Of a DNA stretch of 64,000 nucleotides, positions 57,298 to 64,000 are shown in pieces. Below the pieces are notes generated by a model. That model saw only the letters and a program-made list of their open reading frames with translations. It was not told the origin of the DNA and did not search any database. The stretch is from Stenotrophomonas rhizophila. GTDB taxonomy: Bacteria; Pseudomonadota; Gammaproteobacteria; Xanthomonadales; Xanthomonadaceae. Location: contig NZ_VDQT01000002.1 of the NCBI RefSeq assembly GCF_007667275.1, positions 945,073-1,009,072 on the forward strand, in the 5' to 3' direction. Each line of letters begins with the position of its first letter. Position 1 is the stretch's first letter. A program made the position numbers and the translations under genes.

Positions 57298-57822
57298 TTA
57301 CTTGATGCGCTGGACCTTGGTGCGGGTATTGCTGCCCTTGACCTGCAGGTACCACGAGCCCATCAGCCCGGGCGTGACCGTCACCTCCGGATTGGTGCGG
57401 CGCACCCCCGACAGCGTGGCGTCGTCGGTCTGCTCCCACTCCTGCTGGTTGGCCAGGAGGTAGCGGCGCCCCTTGCCGAAGCCGCGGAATTCGCCCTGCA
57501 GCGTGCTGACGATCGGTTCCTTGCTGCCGAAATCGAAGAACCCGCGGGTCTTCTTGATCACTTCCTGGCGGCCTTCTTCGCGCGCTTCCTCGCGTGCCTG
57601 TTCACGCACGTCGGCGGTGACCGCCGCGACCTTGCCCTGCAGCCAGCCGTTGAGTGCGGCCAGTTCGGCCGGGTTGAGCTTGTCCAGGCCGGCAGCCTTG
57701 AATTCGGCGGGGGACATCTGCTGCTGCAGGTCGCCTCCGACAACGCGCTGGGCCAGGGCCGGCCCGGCAAGACCCAACAGCACGGCCGCGCAGGCCAATA
57801 ACCTCAGACGGGAAAAACGCAT
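57298..57822 (-). CDS. Periplasmic protein of unknown function
   Basis: 174 residues with a signal peptide (MRFSRLRLLACAAVLLGLAGPALA). The mature part begins QRVVGGDLQQQMSPAEFKAAGLDKLNPAELAALNGWLQG, followed by a charged helix (REQAREEAREEGRQEVIKK) and a beta-rich end (GEFRGFGKGRRYLLANQQEWEQTD, GSWYLQVKGSNTRTKVQRIK). I know similar conserved xanthomonad hypotheticals but no function. GGAGAG precedes the ATG. Confidence 0.75.
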   Translation of the reverse strand: MRFSRLRLLACAAVLLGLAGPALAQRVVGGDLQQQMSPAEFKAAGLDKLNPAELAALNGWLQGKVAAVTADVREQAREEAREEGRQEVIKKTRGFFDFGSKEPIVSTLQGEFRGFGKGRRYLLANQQEWEQTDDATLSGVRRTNPEVTVTPGLMGSWYLQVKGSNTRTKVQRIK

Positions 57823-57927
57823 GGCAGCTCTCCAGGAATGCAATTGACGGGTACGGACGACGCTTGTGATTGTCGGGCAACGATAGCAGCGCTAGTGTAG
57901 GGCTCTCTGTCTTGTCTGCATGATGCT

Positions 57928-60081
57928 GTGAACCGCGCTTCCGTCCCCGGCCTGGATGGCCTGTTGAACCGCCCCTCGGCCGCCGCCCTGCCGCCCGCGT
58001 TGCGCGAGGCGCTGCTGCAGCGCTGGCAGGACGCGCCGGGCACGCACGCCCCGACCGCGGCGTGGCCGGTGCTGGCCGACACCCTCGATGCACTGGCCCT
58101 GCTGTCGGCCGACGACAGCGCCCTGCTGGCCGCGTTGCTGTTCGACCTGCCCGGGCTGCGCAGCGACCTGGACGCGCTGCCGCTGGGCAGCCACAAGGCA
58201 GCGGTGGTCGGCCTGCTGGACGGGCTGGACGCAGCCGACCAGGTCTGGGCGCTGCATGCCGGCCGCGATGCCGGGCGCAACAGCGAAGGCCTGCGCCGCC
58301 TGCTGCTGTCGATCATCCACGACCTGCGCGTGGTGCCGATCCTGCTGGCGCGGCAGCTGGCGCGCATGCGCGCGGCCGACCGCCTGCCCGAGGAGGAACG
58401 TCGGGCACTGGCCCAGCTGACCCGCGACATCCACGCGCCGCTGGCCAACCGGCTGGGCATCTGGCAGCTGAAGTGGGAACTGGAAGACCTGGCCTTCCGC
58501 CACCTGGAACCGGACACCTATCGCCGCATCGCCCGCGAAGTCGATGAAACCCGGCTGGCGCGCGAGCGCTATGTCGAGCAGGTCAAGAAGGCGCTGTCGC
58601 GCGAACTGCTGGCTCAGGGCATCGAGGCCGAGGTCAGTGGGCGGCCCAAGCACATCTACAGCATCTGGCGGAAGATGCAGAAGAAGCGGCTGGCCTACGA
58701 GCAGCTGTACGACATCCGCGCGGTGCGGGTGATGGTCAAGGACGTGGCCGCCTGCTATGCCGCCCTGGGCGTGGTGCATTCGCTGTGGGCACCGGTACCC
58801 AGCGAGTTCGACGATTACATCGCCCGCCCCAAGGCCAATGACTACCGCTCGCTGCACACCGCCGTGGTCGGTCCGGAAGGGCGCACCATCGAAGTGCAGA
58901 TCCGCACCCATGACATGCATGCCCAGGCCGAACTCGGCGTGGCCGCGCACTGGCGCTACAAGGAAGGCAGCAAGGGCGCGGAAAAGGCCTTCGACCGCAA
59001 GATCACCTGGATGCGGCAGCTGCTGGAGCAGTCGCAGGACGGCACGGCGGGCGAACTGGCCGGCGCGCTGGATGCGGAGCTGACCGAAGACCGGGTCTAT
59101 GCGCTCAGTCCGAAGGACGAGGTGATGGACCTGCCGCAGGGCGCCACCCCGCTGGACTTCGCCTACCACGTGCACACCATGGTCGGGCACCGCTGCCGGG
59201 GCGCCAAGGTCAACGGCCGCATCGTGCCGTTGACCTACCGCCTGCGCAGCGGCGACCGCGTGGAGATCCTCACCGGCAAGGAGGCCGACCCGCGCCGCGA
59301 CTGGCTGCTGGCCTCCAGTGGTTACCTGGCCAGCAACCGGTCGCGCGAAAAGGTGCGGGGCTGGTTCCACAAGCTGGACCGCGCGCGCAACGTGCAGGCC
59401 GGCCGCGACCTGCTCGATCGGGAACTGAAGCGCCTGGGCCTGCAGCAGGCGGACCTGGCTGCGGCCGCGCGCCGGTTCCACGCCGACAGCGTCGACGATC
59501 TCTACATCCAGGTCGCGCTGGGCGACACCGGGCCGCACCAGGTCAGCCGCGCGTTGCTGGAAGCCGAACGCACCGCCAGCCAGCCCGCGGTGCCGGCGAT
59601 GCCGCGGCCGACCGCGCGCCGCGACAGCCTGGGCAAGTCCAAGTTCACCGTGCAGGGCGTAGGCAACCTGCTGGTACAGCTGGCGCGCTGCTGCCAGCCG
59701 GTGGCCGGCGAACCCATCGTCGGGTACCTGACCCGCACGCGCGGGGTCACCGTGCACCGTACCGACTGCGCCGCGCTGGCCCGCCTGTCGGCGGCCAGCC
59801 CGCAGCGCATCCTGCCGGTCGAGTGGGGCCAGGCGGGCGGTGGCTACGAAGTGGACGTGGTGGTCGATGCGGTCGACCGGCGCTGGCTGCTCAAGGACAT
59901 CACCAACCTGATCGCGCAGGAAGATGCATATGTGCTCGACATCCACAGCGACAACGTGCGCAACAGCGGCCGCGCGCACCTGCGGCTGCGCCTGAAGGTC
60001 AGCGATTACGGGCAGCTGTCGACCCTGCTCGGCAAGCTCGACGCCCTGCCTGGAGTCAGCGACGCGCGGCGTCTGGGCTGA
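57928..60081 (+). CDS. relA: (p)ppGpp synthetase RelA
   Basis: A 717-residue stringent-response synthetase. The N-terminal HD hydrolase domain is degenerate, with no HD..ED metal site (LLLSIIHDLRVVPILLARQLARMR), which makes it RelA rather than SpoT. Synthetase motifs are RPKHIYSIWRKMQKK, YDIRAVRVMV and ANDYRSLHTAVVGPEGRTIEVQIRT. TGS (YALSPKDEVMDLPQGATPLDFAYHVH), helical, zinc-finger-like (ARCCQPV, DCAAL) and ACT domains follow. GTG start. Confidence 0.95.
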   Translation: MNRASVPGLDGLLNRPSAAALPPALREALLQRWQDAPGTHAPTAAWPVLADTLDALALLSADDSALLAALLFDLPGLRSDLDALPLGSHKAAVVGLLDGLDAADQVWALHAGRDAGRNSEGLRRLLLSIIHDLRVVPILLARQLARMRAADRLPEEERRALAQLTRDIHAPLANRLGIWQLKWELEDLAFRHLEPDTYRRIAREVDETRLARERYVEQVKKALSRELLAQGIEAEVSGRPKHIYSIWRKMQKKRLAYEQLYDIRAVRVMVKDVAACYAALGVVHSLWAPVPSEFDDYIARPKANDYRSLHTAVVGPEGRTIEVQIRTHDMHAQAELGVAAHWRYKEGSKGAEKAFDRKITWMRQLLEQSQDGTAGELAGALDAELTEDRVYALSPKDEVMDLPQGATPLDFAYHVHTMVGHRCRGAKVNGRIVPLTYRLRSGDRVEILTGKEADPRRDWLLASSGYLASNRSREKVRGWFHKLDRARNVQAGRDLLDRELKRLGLQQADLAAAARRFHADSVDDLYIQVALGDTGPHQVSRALLEAERTASQPAVPAMPRPTARRDSLGKSKFTVQGVGNLLVQLARCCQPVAGEPIVGYLTRTRGVTVHRTDCAALARLSAASPQRILPVEWGQAGGGYEVDVVVDAVDRRWLLKDITNLIAQEDAYVLDIHSDNVRNSGRAHLRLRLKVSDYGQLSTLLGKLDALPGVSDARRLG

Positions 60082-60110
60082 GCTCACGTGACCCGCGCTA
60101 CGCTCAGGGA

Positions 60111-61670
60111 ATGAGCCGTCACCCGGACCATGAGGACGCCGCCCATGCCGCCCTGCGCCGCGTGCGGCGCGAGGGTCGCTGGTGGTGGCTGCAGGCCCGG
60201 CATGCGCGGCGCATCTGGGCGTGGGCGCTGCTGGTGGCGGTGCTGGTGTTCGCGCTGCTGGTGGCCTTCGGCCGCCCCCTGGCCACCTGGTTCTGGAACG
60301 AGCCGCAGGTCGAGCAGCTGCTCGACCGCGGCGACCGGGCATTGGCCGCAGGACGATTGAGTGCTGCCGACGGCAGTGGCGCGCGCGAGCTGTACGACGC
60401 CGCGCTGGCGCTGGACAGCGATCGCCCGCAGGCCCGCGCGGGCCTGGCACGCACCGGGCGGGCCGCCCTGGTGCAGGCGCGCGCTGCGCTGGATGCCGGT
60501 GACACCGCAGGCGCGCAACGTGCGCTTGCGCTCGCGCGCGAGCTGCAGGTGCCACAGGCGGAGGCCGACGCGGTGGCCCGGCGGCTGCGCGCGCAGCAGA
60601 ACAGCGGTGCCGGCATCGGCGCGCTGCTCGGTCGCGCGGAATCGGCCCTGCAGGCCCGGCGCCTGGACGGCAGCGATGACAGCGCGTTGCCGTTGTTCCA
60701 GCAGGTGCTGGCGCGCGCACCCAACCACCTGCGCGCGCTGGAAGGACGCGAGGACGCGTTGTCGGACCTGTTGCAGCAGGCGCGTGCGACGGCCGCACGC
60801 GGCGATGTCGCGATCGCGGCGGCGCAGGTCGTGCGCGCGCGCGATTTCGATCCGGGGCATGTAGACCTTCCCGCCACCGAGGCCGCGCTGAATGCAGCGC
60901 TGGAGGCGCGCCTGCGCGAGGGCCAGTGCCTGCAGCGCCGCCAGCAATGGCGACCCGCCGGCACGGCGTTCCAGGCGGTGTTGGCGGCACGGCCGGACGA
61001 CGCTGCCGCACGCCAGGGGCTTTCCCAGGTGATCGACGCGCTGCTGGCGTCCTCGGCGCGGCTGGCGGACGACTTCCGCTTCGACCTGGCGACGCGCGCG
61101 CTGGCGGATGCCCAGGCACTGGGTGCCTCGACAAACCAGCTGCAGGCGGCGCGGCAGGCGATCACCCGGGCGCGCGAGGCCGATCGCGCCCTGACCGCGC
61201 CGGCCGTGCCGGCCGCGCAGCGCCAACAGAGCATACGAACCCTGCTCGCGCGCTTCGAAGAGGCAGCAGCGCGGGGCGACATCCTGTCACCGCCAGGTCG
61301 CAGCGCCTACGATGCGTTGCGTGAAGCGCAGGCGATCGCGCCACGCGACCCGCAGGTGCGCGCGGCGGCACAGCGGCTGCTGCCGGCGACCCGGCAGTGC
61401 GTGGAGGACCGCCTGCGCGAGAACCGCGTGCAGGCCGCCGGTGACTGCCTGGAGGCCTGGCAGGCGCTGTCGCCCGGCGGTGCGCAGGCCGATGCCCGGC
61501 AGCGGCTGGGACAGCGCTGGCTGGCCATCGGCAGCGAACGCCTCGGCCGCGGCGACGTGCAGTTCGCGCAGGAAGCGCTGCGACAGGCGGCGCGCTGGGG
61601 CGTGGCTGACACGTCGGCAGACTACCTGGCCCTGCAGCAACGCCTGCGCGATGTCGACGCGCTGCGCTGA
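60111..61670 (+). CDS. Membrane-anchored TPR-like protein of unknown function
   Basis: A 519-residue protein with one N-terminal membrane helix (about 34-60, IWAWALLVAVLVFALLVAFG) after a basic cytoplasmic tail, then an entirely helical Ala/Arg-rich periplasmic region of repeated about 34-residue units (ALAAGRLSAADGSGARELYD, ALDAGDTAGAQRALALAREL, LLQQARATAARGDVAIAAAQ), consistent with TPR/solenoid repeats. It starts 29 bp after relA with AGGGA just before ATG. No family recognised. Confidence 0.7.
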   Translation: MSRHPDHEDAAHAALRRVRREGRWWWLQARHARRIWAWALLVAVLVFALLVAFGRPLATWFWNEPQVEQLLDRGDRALAAGRLSAADGSGARELYDAALALDSDRPQARAGLARTGRAALVQARAALDAGDTAGAQRALALARELQVPQAEADAVARRLRAQQNSGAGIGALLGRAESALQARRLDGSDDSALPLFQQVLARAPNHLRALEGREDALSDLLQQARATAARGDVAIAAAQVVRARDFDPGHVDLPATEAALNAALEARLREGQCLQRRQQWRPAGTAFQAVLAARPDDAAARQGLSQVIDALLASSARLADDFRFDLATRALADAQALGASTNQLQAARQAITRAREADRALTAPAVPAAQRQQSIRTLLARFEEAAARGDILSPPGRSAYDALREAQAIAPRDPQVRAAAQRLLPATRQCVEDRLRENRVQAAGDCLEAWQALSPGGAQADARQRLGQRWLAIGSERLGRGDVQFAQEALRQAARWGVADTSADYLALQQRLRDVDALR

Positions 61671-61735
61671 GCGGTGCGGCGCGGCATGCCGGGTGGGTCC
61701 GTTATAGTGCGCGCTTGTTTCCTTGAGGAGGTGCC

Positions 61736-62572
61736 ATGACGGTCCTCGTTTCCGGCGCCACCAGCCAGATCGGTCGATTCCTGCTGCCACGGCTGGTCGA
61801 CGCCGGCGTACCGGTGCGTGCGCTGAGCCGGCATCCGCAACCGGCGCAGCCCGGGGTCGAATGGCAGGCGGCGGACATGCGCGCGTTGCCGGTGCCCGCG
61901 CAGGCGCTGCAGGCCATCGTCAGCTTCGCGCCGCTGGATGCGTGGGGCGACTGGCTGGCGCGCCAGCAGGTGGCGCCGGCGCGCAGGATCATCGTCACCA
62001 GCTCGATGAGCGTGCTCACCAAGCAGGGATCGGCGCAGCCGGACGAACAGGCGCTGGTGGCCCTGCTGCAACGCGGTGAGCGCAACCTGGCCGAGCAGGC
62101 CGACCGCCTGGGAATGCAGTGGACAGTGCTGCGGCCGACCCTGGTGTATGGCGCGGGGCTTGATCGCAGCCTCACCCCGATCGTGGCGCGCGCGCGCCGC
62201 ACCCGCGTGTTCCCGATCCCGATGGCGCATGGCCTGCGCCAGCCGGTGCACGCCGACGACATCGCGCTGGCGGTGATGGCCGCGCTGCAGGGCGATGCCG
62301 CGGCCGGGCAGACGCTGCAGATCGGCGGTGGCGAGCGGCTGGACTACCAGCAGATGTTCCAGCGCGTGCATGCCAGCATTGGCACCACCACGCTGCCGCT
62401 GTATGTACCGGGCGTCGCGCTGCGCGTGCTGGCCGCGGCCGTGCCGCGTGCGCGCGGGCCGGTGTCGCGCCTGGAACAGGACCTGGTGGCCGACAACGCC
62501 GCACTGGCCGCCACGCTGGGCGTGCACCCGCGGCCTTTCACCCCGACCCCGGATACCTGGCGACCCCGCTAG
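61736..62572 (+). CDS. NAD(P)-binding reductase-like protein (extended SDR/NmrA-type)
   Basis: A 278-residue Rossmann protein: VLVSGATSQIGRFLLPRLV (GxxGxxG) and VRALSRHP (Arg favouring NADPH), TSSMSVLTKQGS in place of the YxxxK active site, LRPTLVYGAGLD and QPVHADDIALAVMAAL. Lacks the canonical Tyr-x3-Lys, so it may bind cofactor without redox activity. GAGGAGG precedes the ATG and TATAGT at 61702 is a possible -10. Confidence 0.8.
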   Translation: MTVLVSGATSQIGRFLLPRLVDAGVPVRALSRHPQPAQPGVEWQAADMRALPVPAQALQAIVSFAPLDAWGDWLARQQVAPARRIIVTSSMSVLTKQGSAQPDEQALVALLQRGERNLAEQADRLGMQWTVLRPTLVYGAGLDRSLTPIVARARRTRVFPIPMAHGLRQPVHADDIALAVMAALQGDAAAGQTLQIGGGERLDYQQMFQRVHASIGTTTLPLYVPGVALRVLAAAVPRARGPVSRLEQDLVADNAALAATLGVHPRPFTPTPDTWRPR

Positions 62573-62600
62573 CGCCGGGGTTCCATCCGGCCGGCGCCCG

Positions 62601-64000
62601 TCACTCCAGGAACACCCGGCGTACCGTGGCCTGGGCGGCGTCCAGCGAAAAATGCTGCTGCACGTTGCGCAGCCCGGCCACCGACAGGTGCTGCCACAGC
62701 GCCTCGTCGCGATACAGCCGCACCACTGCCGCGGCGAAGGCGTCGGCGTCATCGGCGATGAGCACATCGTCGCCATCGCGCAGGTGCATGCCTTCGACCG
62801 CGCACGTGGTCGCCACCACCGGCTGCCCATGCGCCATGCTCAGGTTGACCTTGCCCTTCACGCCCGCGCCGAACCGCAGCGGCGCCACGGCAATGCGGAC
62901 CTCGTCCATGTACGGGGTCACCACCGGCACGAATCCGTGGATCTCCACGCCGGGCTGGCGCGCCGCCAGCGCCTGCACGACCGGCGGCACGTCTGCGCCG
63001 ATGCAGTGGAAGCGCACCTCCGGCAGCTGCGCACGGATGCGCGCGAAGACGTCGCCGATGAACCACTGCATCGCGTCCACGTTCGGCGGATGGCGGAAAC
63101 CGCCCACGAATACCAGGTCGCGGCGCGCGCTCCAGGGCGCGCCCGCACCGGCAACCTCGTGCAGGTTGGAGATCAGCTCCACCCGCACCGCGGGCGCGTC
63201 AACCTGCAGCTGCGCGCGCTCGGCATCGCTGACCAGCACGGTGATGTCGCTGCCGGCCATCACGGCCAGCTCCCGCGTGCGCGTGCGTTCGGCGTTGCGC
63301 AGCAGCCCGGCATCGCCGGCCAGTTCGGCGCCGCGGCGTTCGCGCAGGTAGTGCAGGTCGACGGTGTCGAACACCCGGCGCGCCTGCGGGGCGTAGCGGC
63401 GCAGCAGCGGCAGACACTCGCTGGCCACGTGGTGGCGCACCATCATCGCCACGGCGAAGCGCGGACCGTGTTCGCGCAGCCAGGTGCCGACGCCTTCCAG
63501 GTACGGCGCGTACCAGACTTCCACGCCCAGCTTCTGCAGGGCCTCGGTGGCGGCACCGCCATGTTCGCGCCGGGTCGGCACGAACACCACGTGCGCGCCT
63601 TCGGCCAGCAGCATGCGGATCAGGTTGTACTGGCGCAGCGAACCCGAATCGCGGTCAGGCTGCGGGACCAGTTCGTCAAGGATCAGGACCTGGCGCTGCC
63701 GGCGGTGCAACAGCGCAGGCGTGGGCACGCTGCCGGGCGCCGGGTGGTCGGCCAGCACCGGCGCCCACTTTGCGGCGAACACGCCGCGATTGCGCACCTG
63801 GTAGGCCTTGATGCCGCTGCCGGTATCGGTGCCGTTGCTGGTGCCTTCGTCGTGCACGACCCGGCTGGCCGGCTGCACCAGCACGCGGTAACCGGCGGCG
63901 CGCACCGCGAACGCCAGGTCGGTGTCTTCGTAATAGGCGGGGCGGTAACGGGTGTCCAGGCCGCCCAGCTGGTCCCACAGCGCACGGGGCAGCATCAACG
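62601..64000 (-). CDS. Large glycosyltransferase, C-terminal part (window edge)
   Basis: The reading frame is open to the window end, so the start lies beyond it. The visible N-terminal piece is the end of a GT2 domain (LPRALWDQLGGLDTRYRPAYYEDTDLAFAVRAAGYRVLVQP, with the ED acidic motif). After a linker (about 75-110) comes a GT4/GT1-type domain (VLILDELVPQPDRDSGSLRQYNLIRMLLAEGAHVVFVP, FVGGFRHPPNVDAMQWF, VAPLRFGAGVKGKVNLSMAHGQPVVAT, with the EX7-type acceptor region). A fused GT2-GT4 enzyme of surface-polysaccharide synthesis. Convergent with the previous gene, 28 bp apart. Confidence 0.85.
   Translation of the reverse strand, partial: LMLPRALWDQLGGLDTRYRPAYYEDTDLAFAVRAAGYRVLVQPASRVVHDEGTSNGTDTGSGIKAYQVRNRGVFAAKWAPVLADHPAPGSVPTPALLHRRQRQVLILDELVPQPDRDSGSLRQYNLIRMLLAEGAHVVFVPTRREHGGAATEALQKLGVEVWYAPYLEGVGTWLREHGPRFAVAMMVRHHVASECLPLLRRYAPQARRVFDTVDLHYLRERRGAELAGDAGLLRNAERTRTRELAVMAGSDITVLVSDAERAQLQVDAPAVRVELISNLHEVAGAGAPWSARRDLVFVGGFRHPPNVDAMQWFIGDVFARIRAQLPEVRFHCIGADVPPVVQALAARQPGVEIHGFVPVVTPYMDEVRIAVAPLRFGAGVKGKVNLSMAHGQPVVATTCAVEGMHLRDGDDVLIADDADAFAAAVVRLYRDEALWQHLSVAGLRNVQQHFSLDAAQATVRRVFLE

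Overview
This is a GC-rich (roughly two-thirds G+C) bacterial chromosome segment that reads as Stenotrophomonas (Xanthomonadaceae/Lysobacteraceae). Supporting signs are an AmpR-type LysR regulator divergent from a Tat-exported class A L2-type beta-lactamase, a copL-copA-copB copper cluster, the ruvC-ruvA-kup-ruvB/ybgC-tolQRAB-pal-cpoB-queE-queC-tRNA-Lys order, and many short GTAG-headed palindromes of the Stenotrophomonas SMAG repeat family. A bifunctional glucosylglycerol-phosphate synthase/phosphatase next to a YcaD-like transporter points to a plant- or environment-associated species of the S. rhizophila type rather than a typical clinical S. maltophilia. The species call is inference.

Layout. 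1-2.6 kb: tandem SMAG repeats, a nucleobase-type permease and a glutathione S-transferase. 2.7-5.3 kb: clpB behind a recognisable sigma-32 promoter. 5.4-9.9 kb: two secreted-type zinc metallopeptidases (M13, then M28) that are unrelated catalytically but share a homologous N-terminal module of about 150 residues; this is the most novel item I see. 10-16.5 kb: a YbaL-type K+/H+ antiporter, a TonB-dependent receptor and an ABC-F ATPase. 16.5-18.7 kb: ampR and blaL2, separated by a SMAG cluster. 18.7-22.3 kb: the glucosylglycerol osmolyte pair. 22.4-27.6 kb: a lipoprotein, a DUF3011 protein, aspS, an acidic-tailed protein, a GNAT acetyltransferase and an alpha/beta hydrolase.

27.6-39.9 kb is a dense, mostly co-directional housekeeping block: yebC, Holliday-junction resolution (ruvC, ruvA, ruvB, with the K+ transporter kup inserted), the Tol-Pal envelope machine, queuosine precursor genes queE and queC, and tRNA-Lys(TTT). 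Immediately 3' of the tRNA is a decayed P2-like prophage (about 40.0-43.45 kb). It holds an intact 2OG-Fe(II) oxygenase gene, the C-terminus of a tyrosine integrase, and broken tail genes T, E/E' and FII. Three very small but intact membrane-protein ORFs lie between E' and T.

43.5-64 kb: an epimerase, a lysozyme-inhibitor-like lipoprotein (LprI-like plus MliC domains), a second DUF3011 protein, a receiver-only response regulator, a zinc-ribbon protein, copB-copA-copL, recQ, dps, hrpA, a periplasmic unknown, relA, a large membrane-anchored unknown, an NAD(P)-binding reductase-like protein, and the C-terminal part of a large glycosyltransferase that runs off the window.

SMAG palindromes occur singly or as inverted pairs mainly in gene 3' ends and intergenic gaps, and in two cases they supply the stop codon of the upstream gene.
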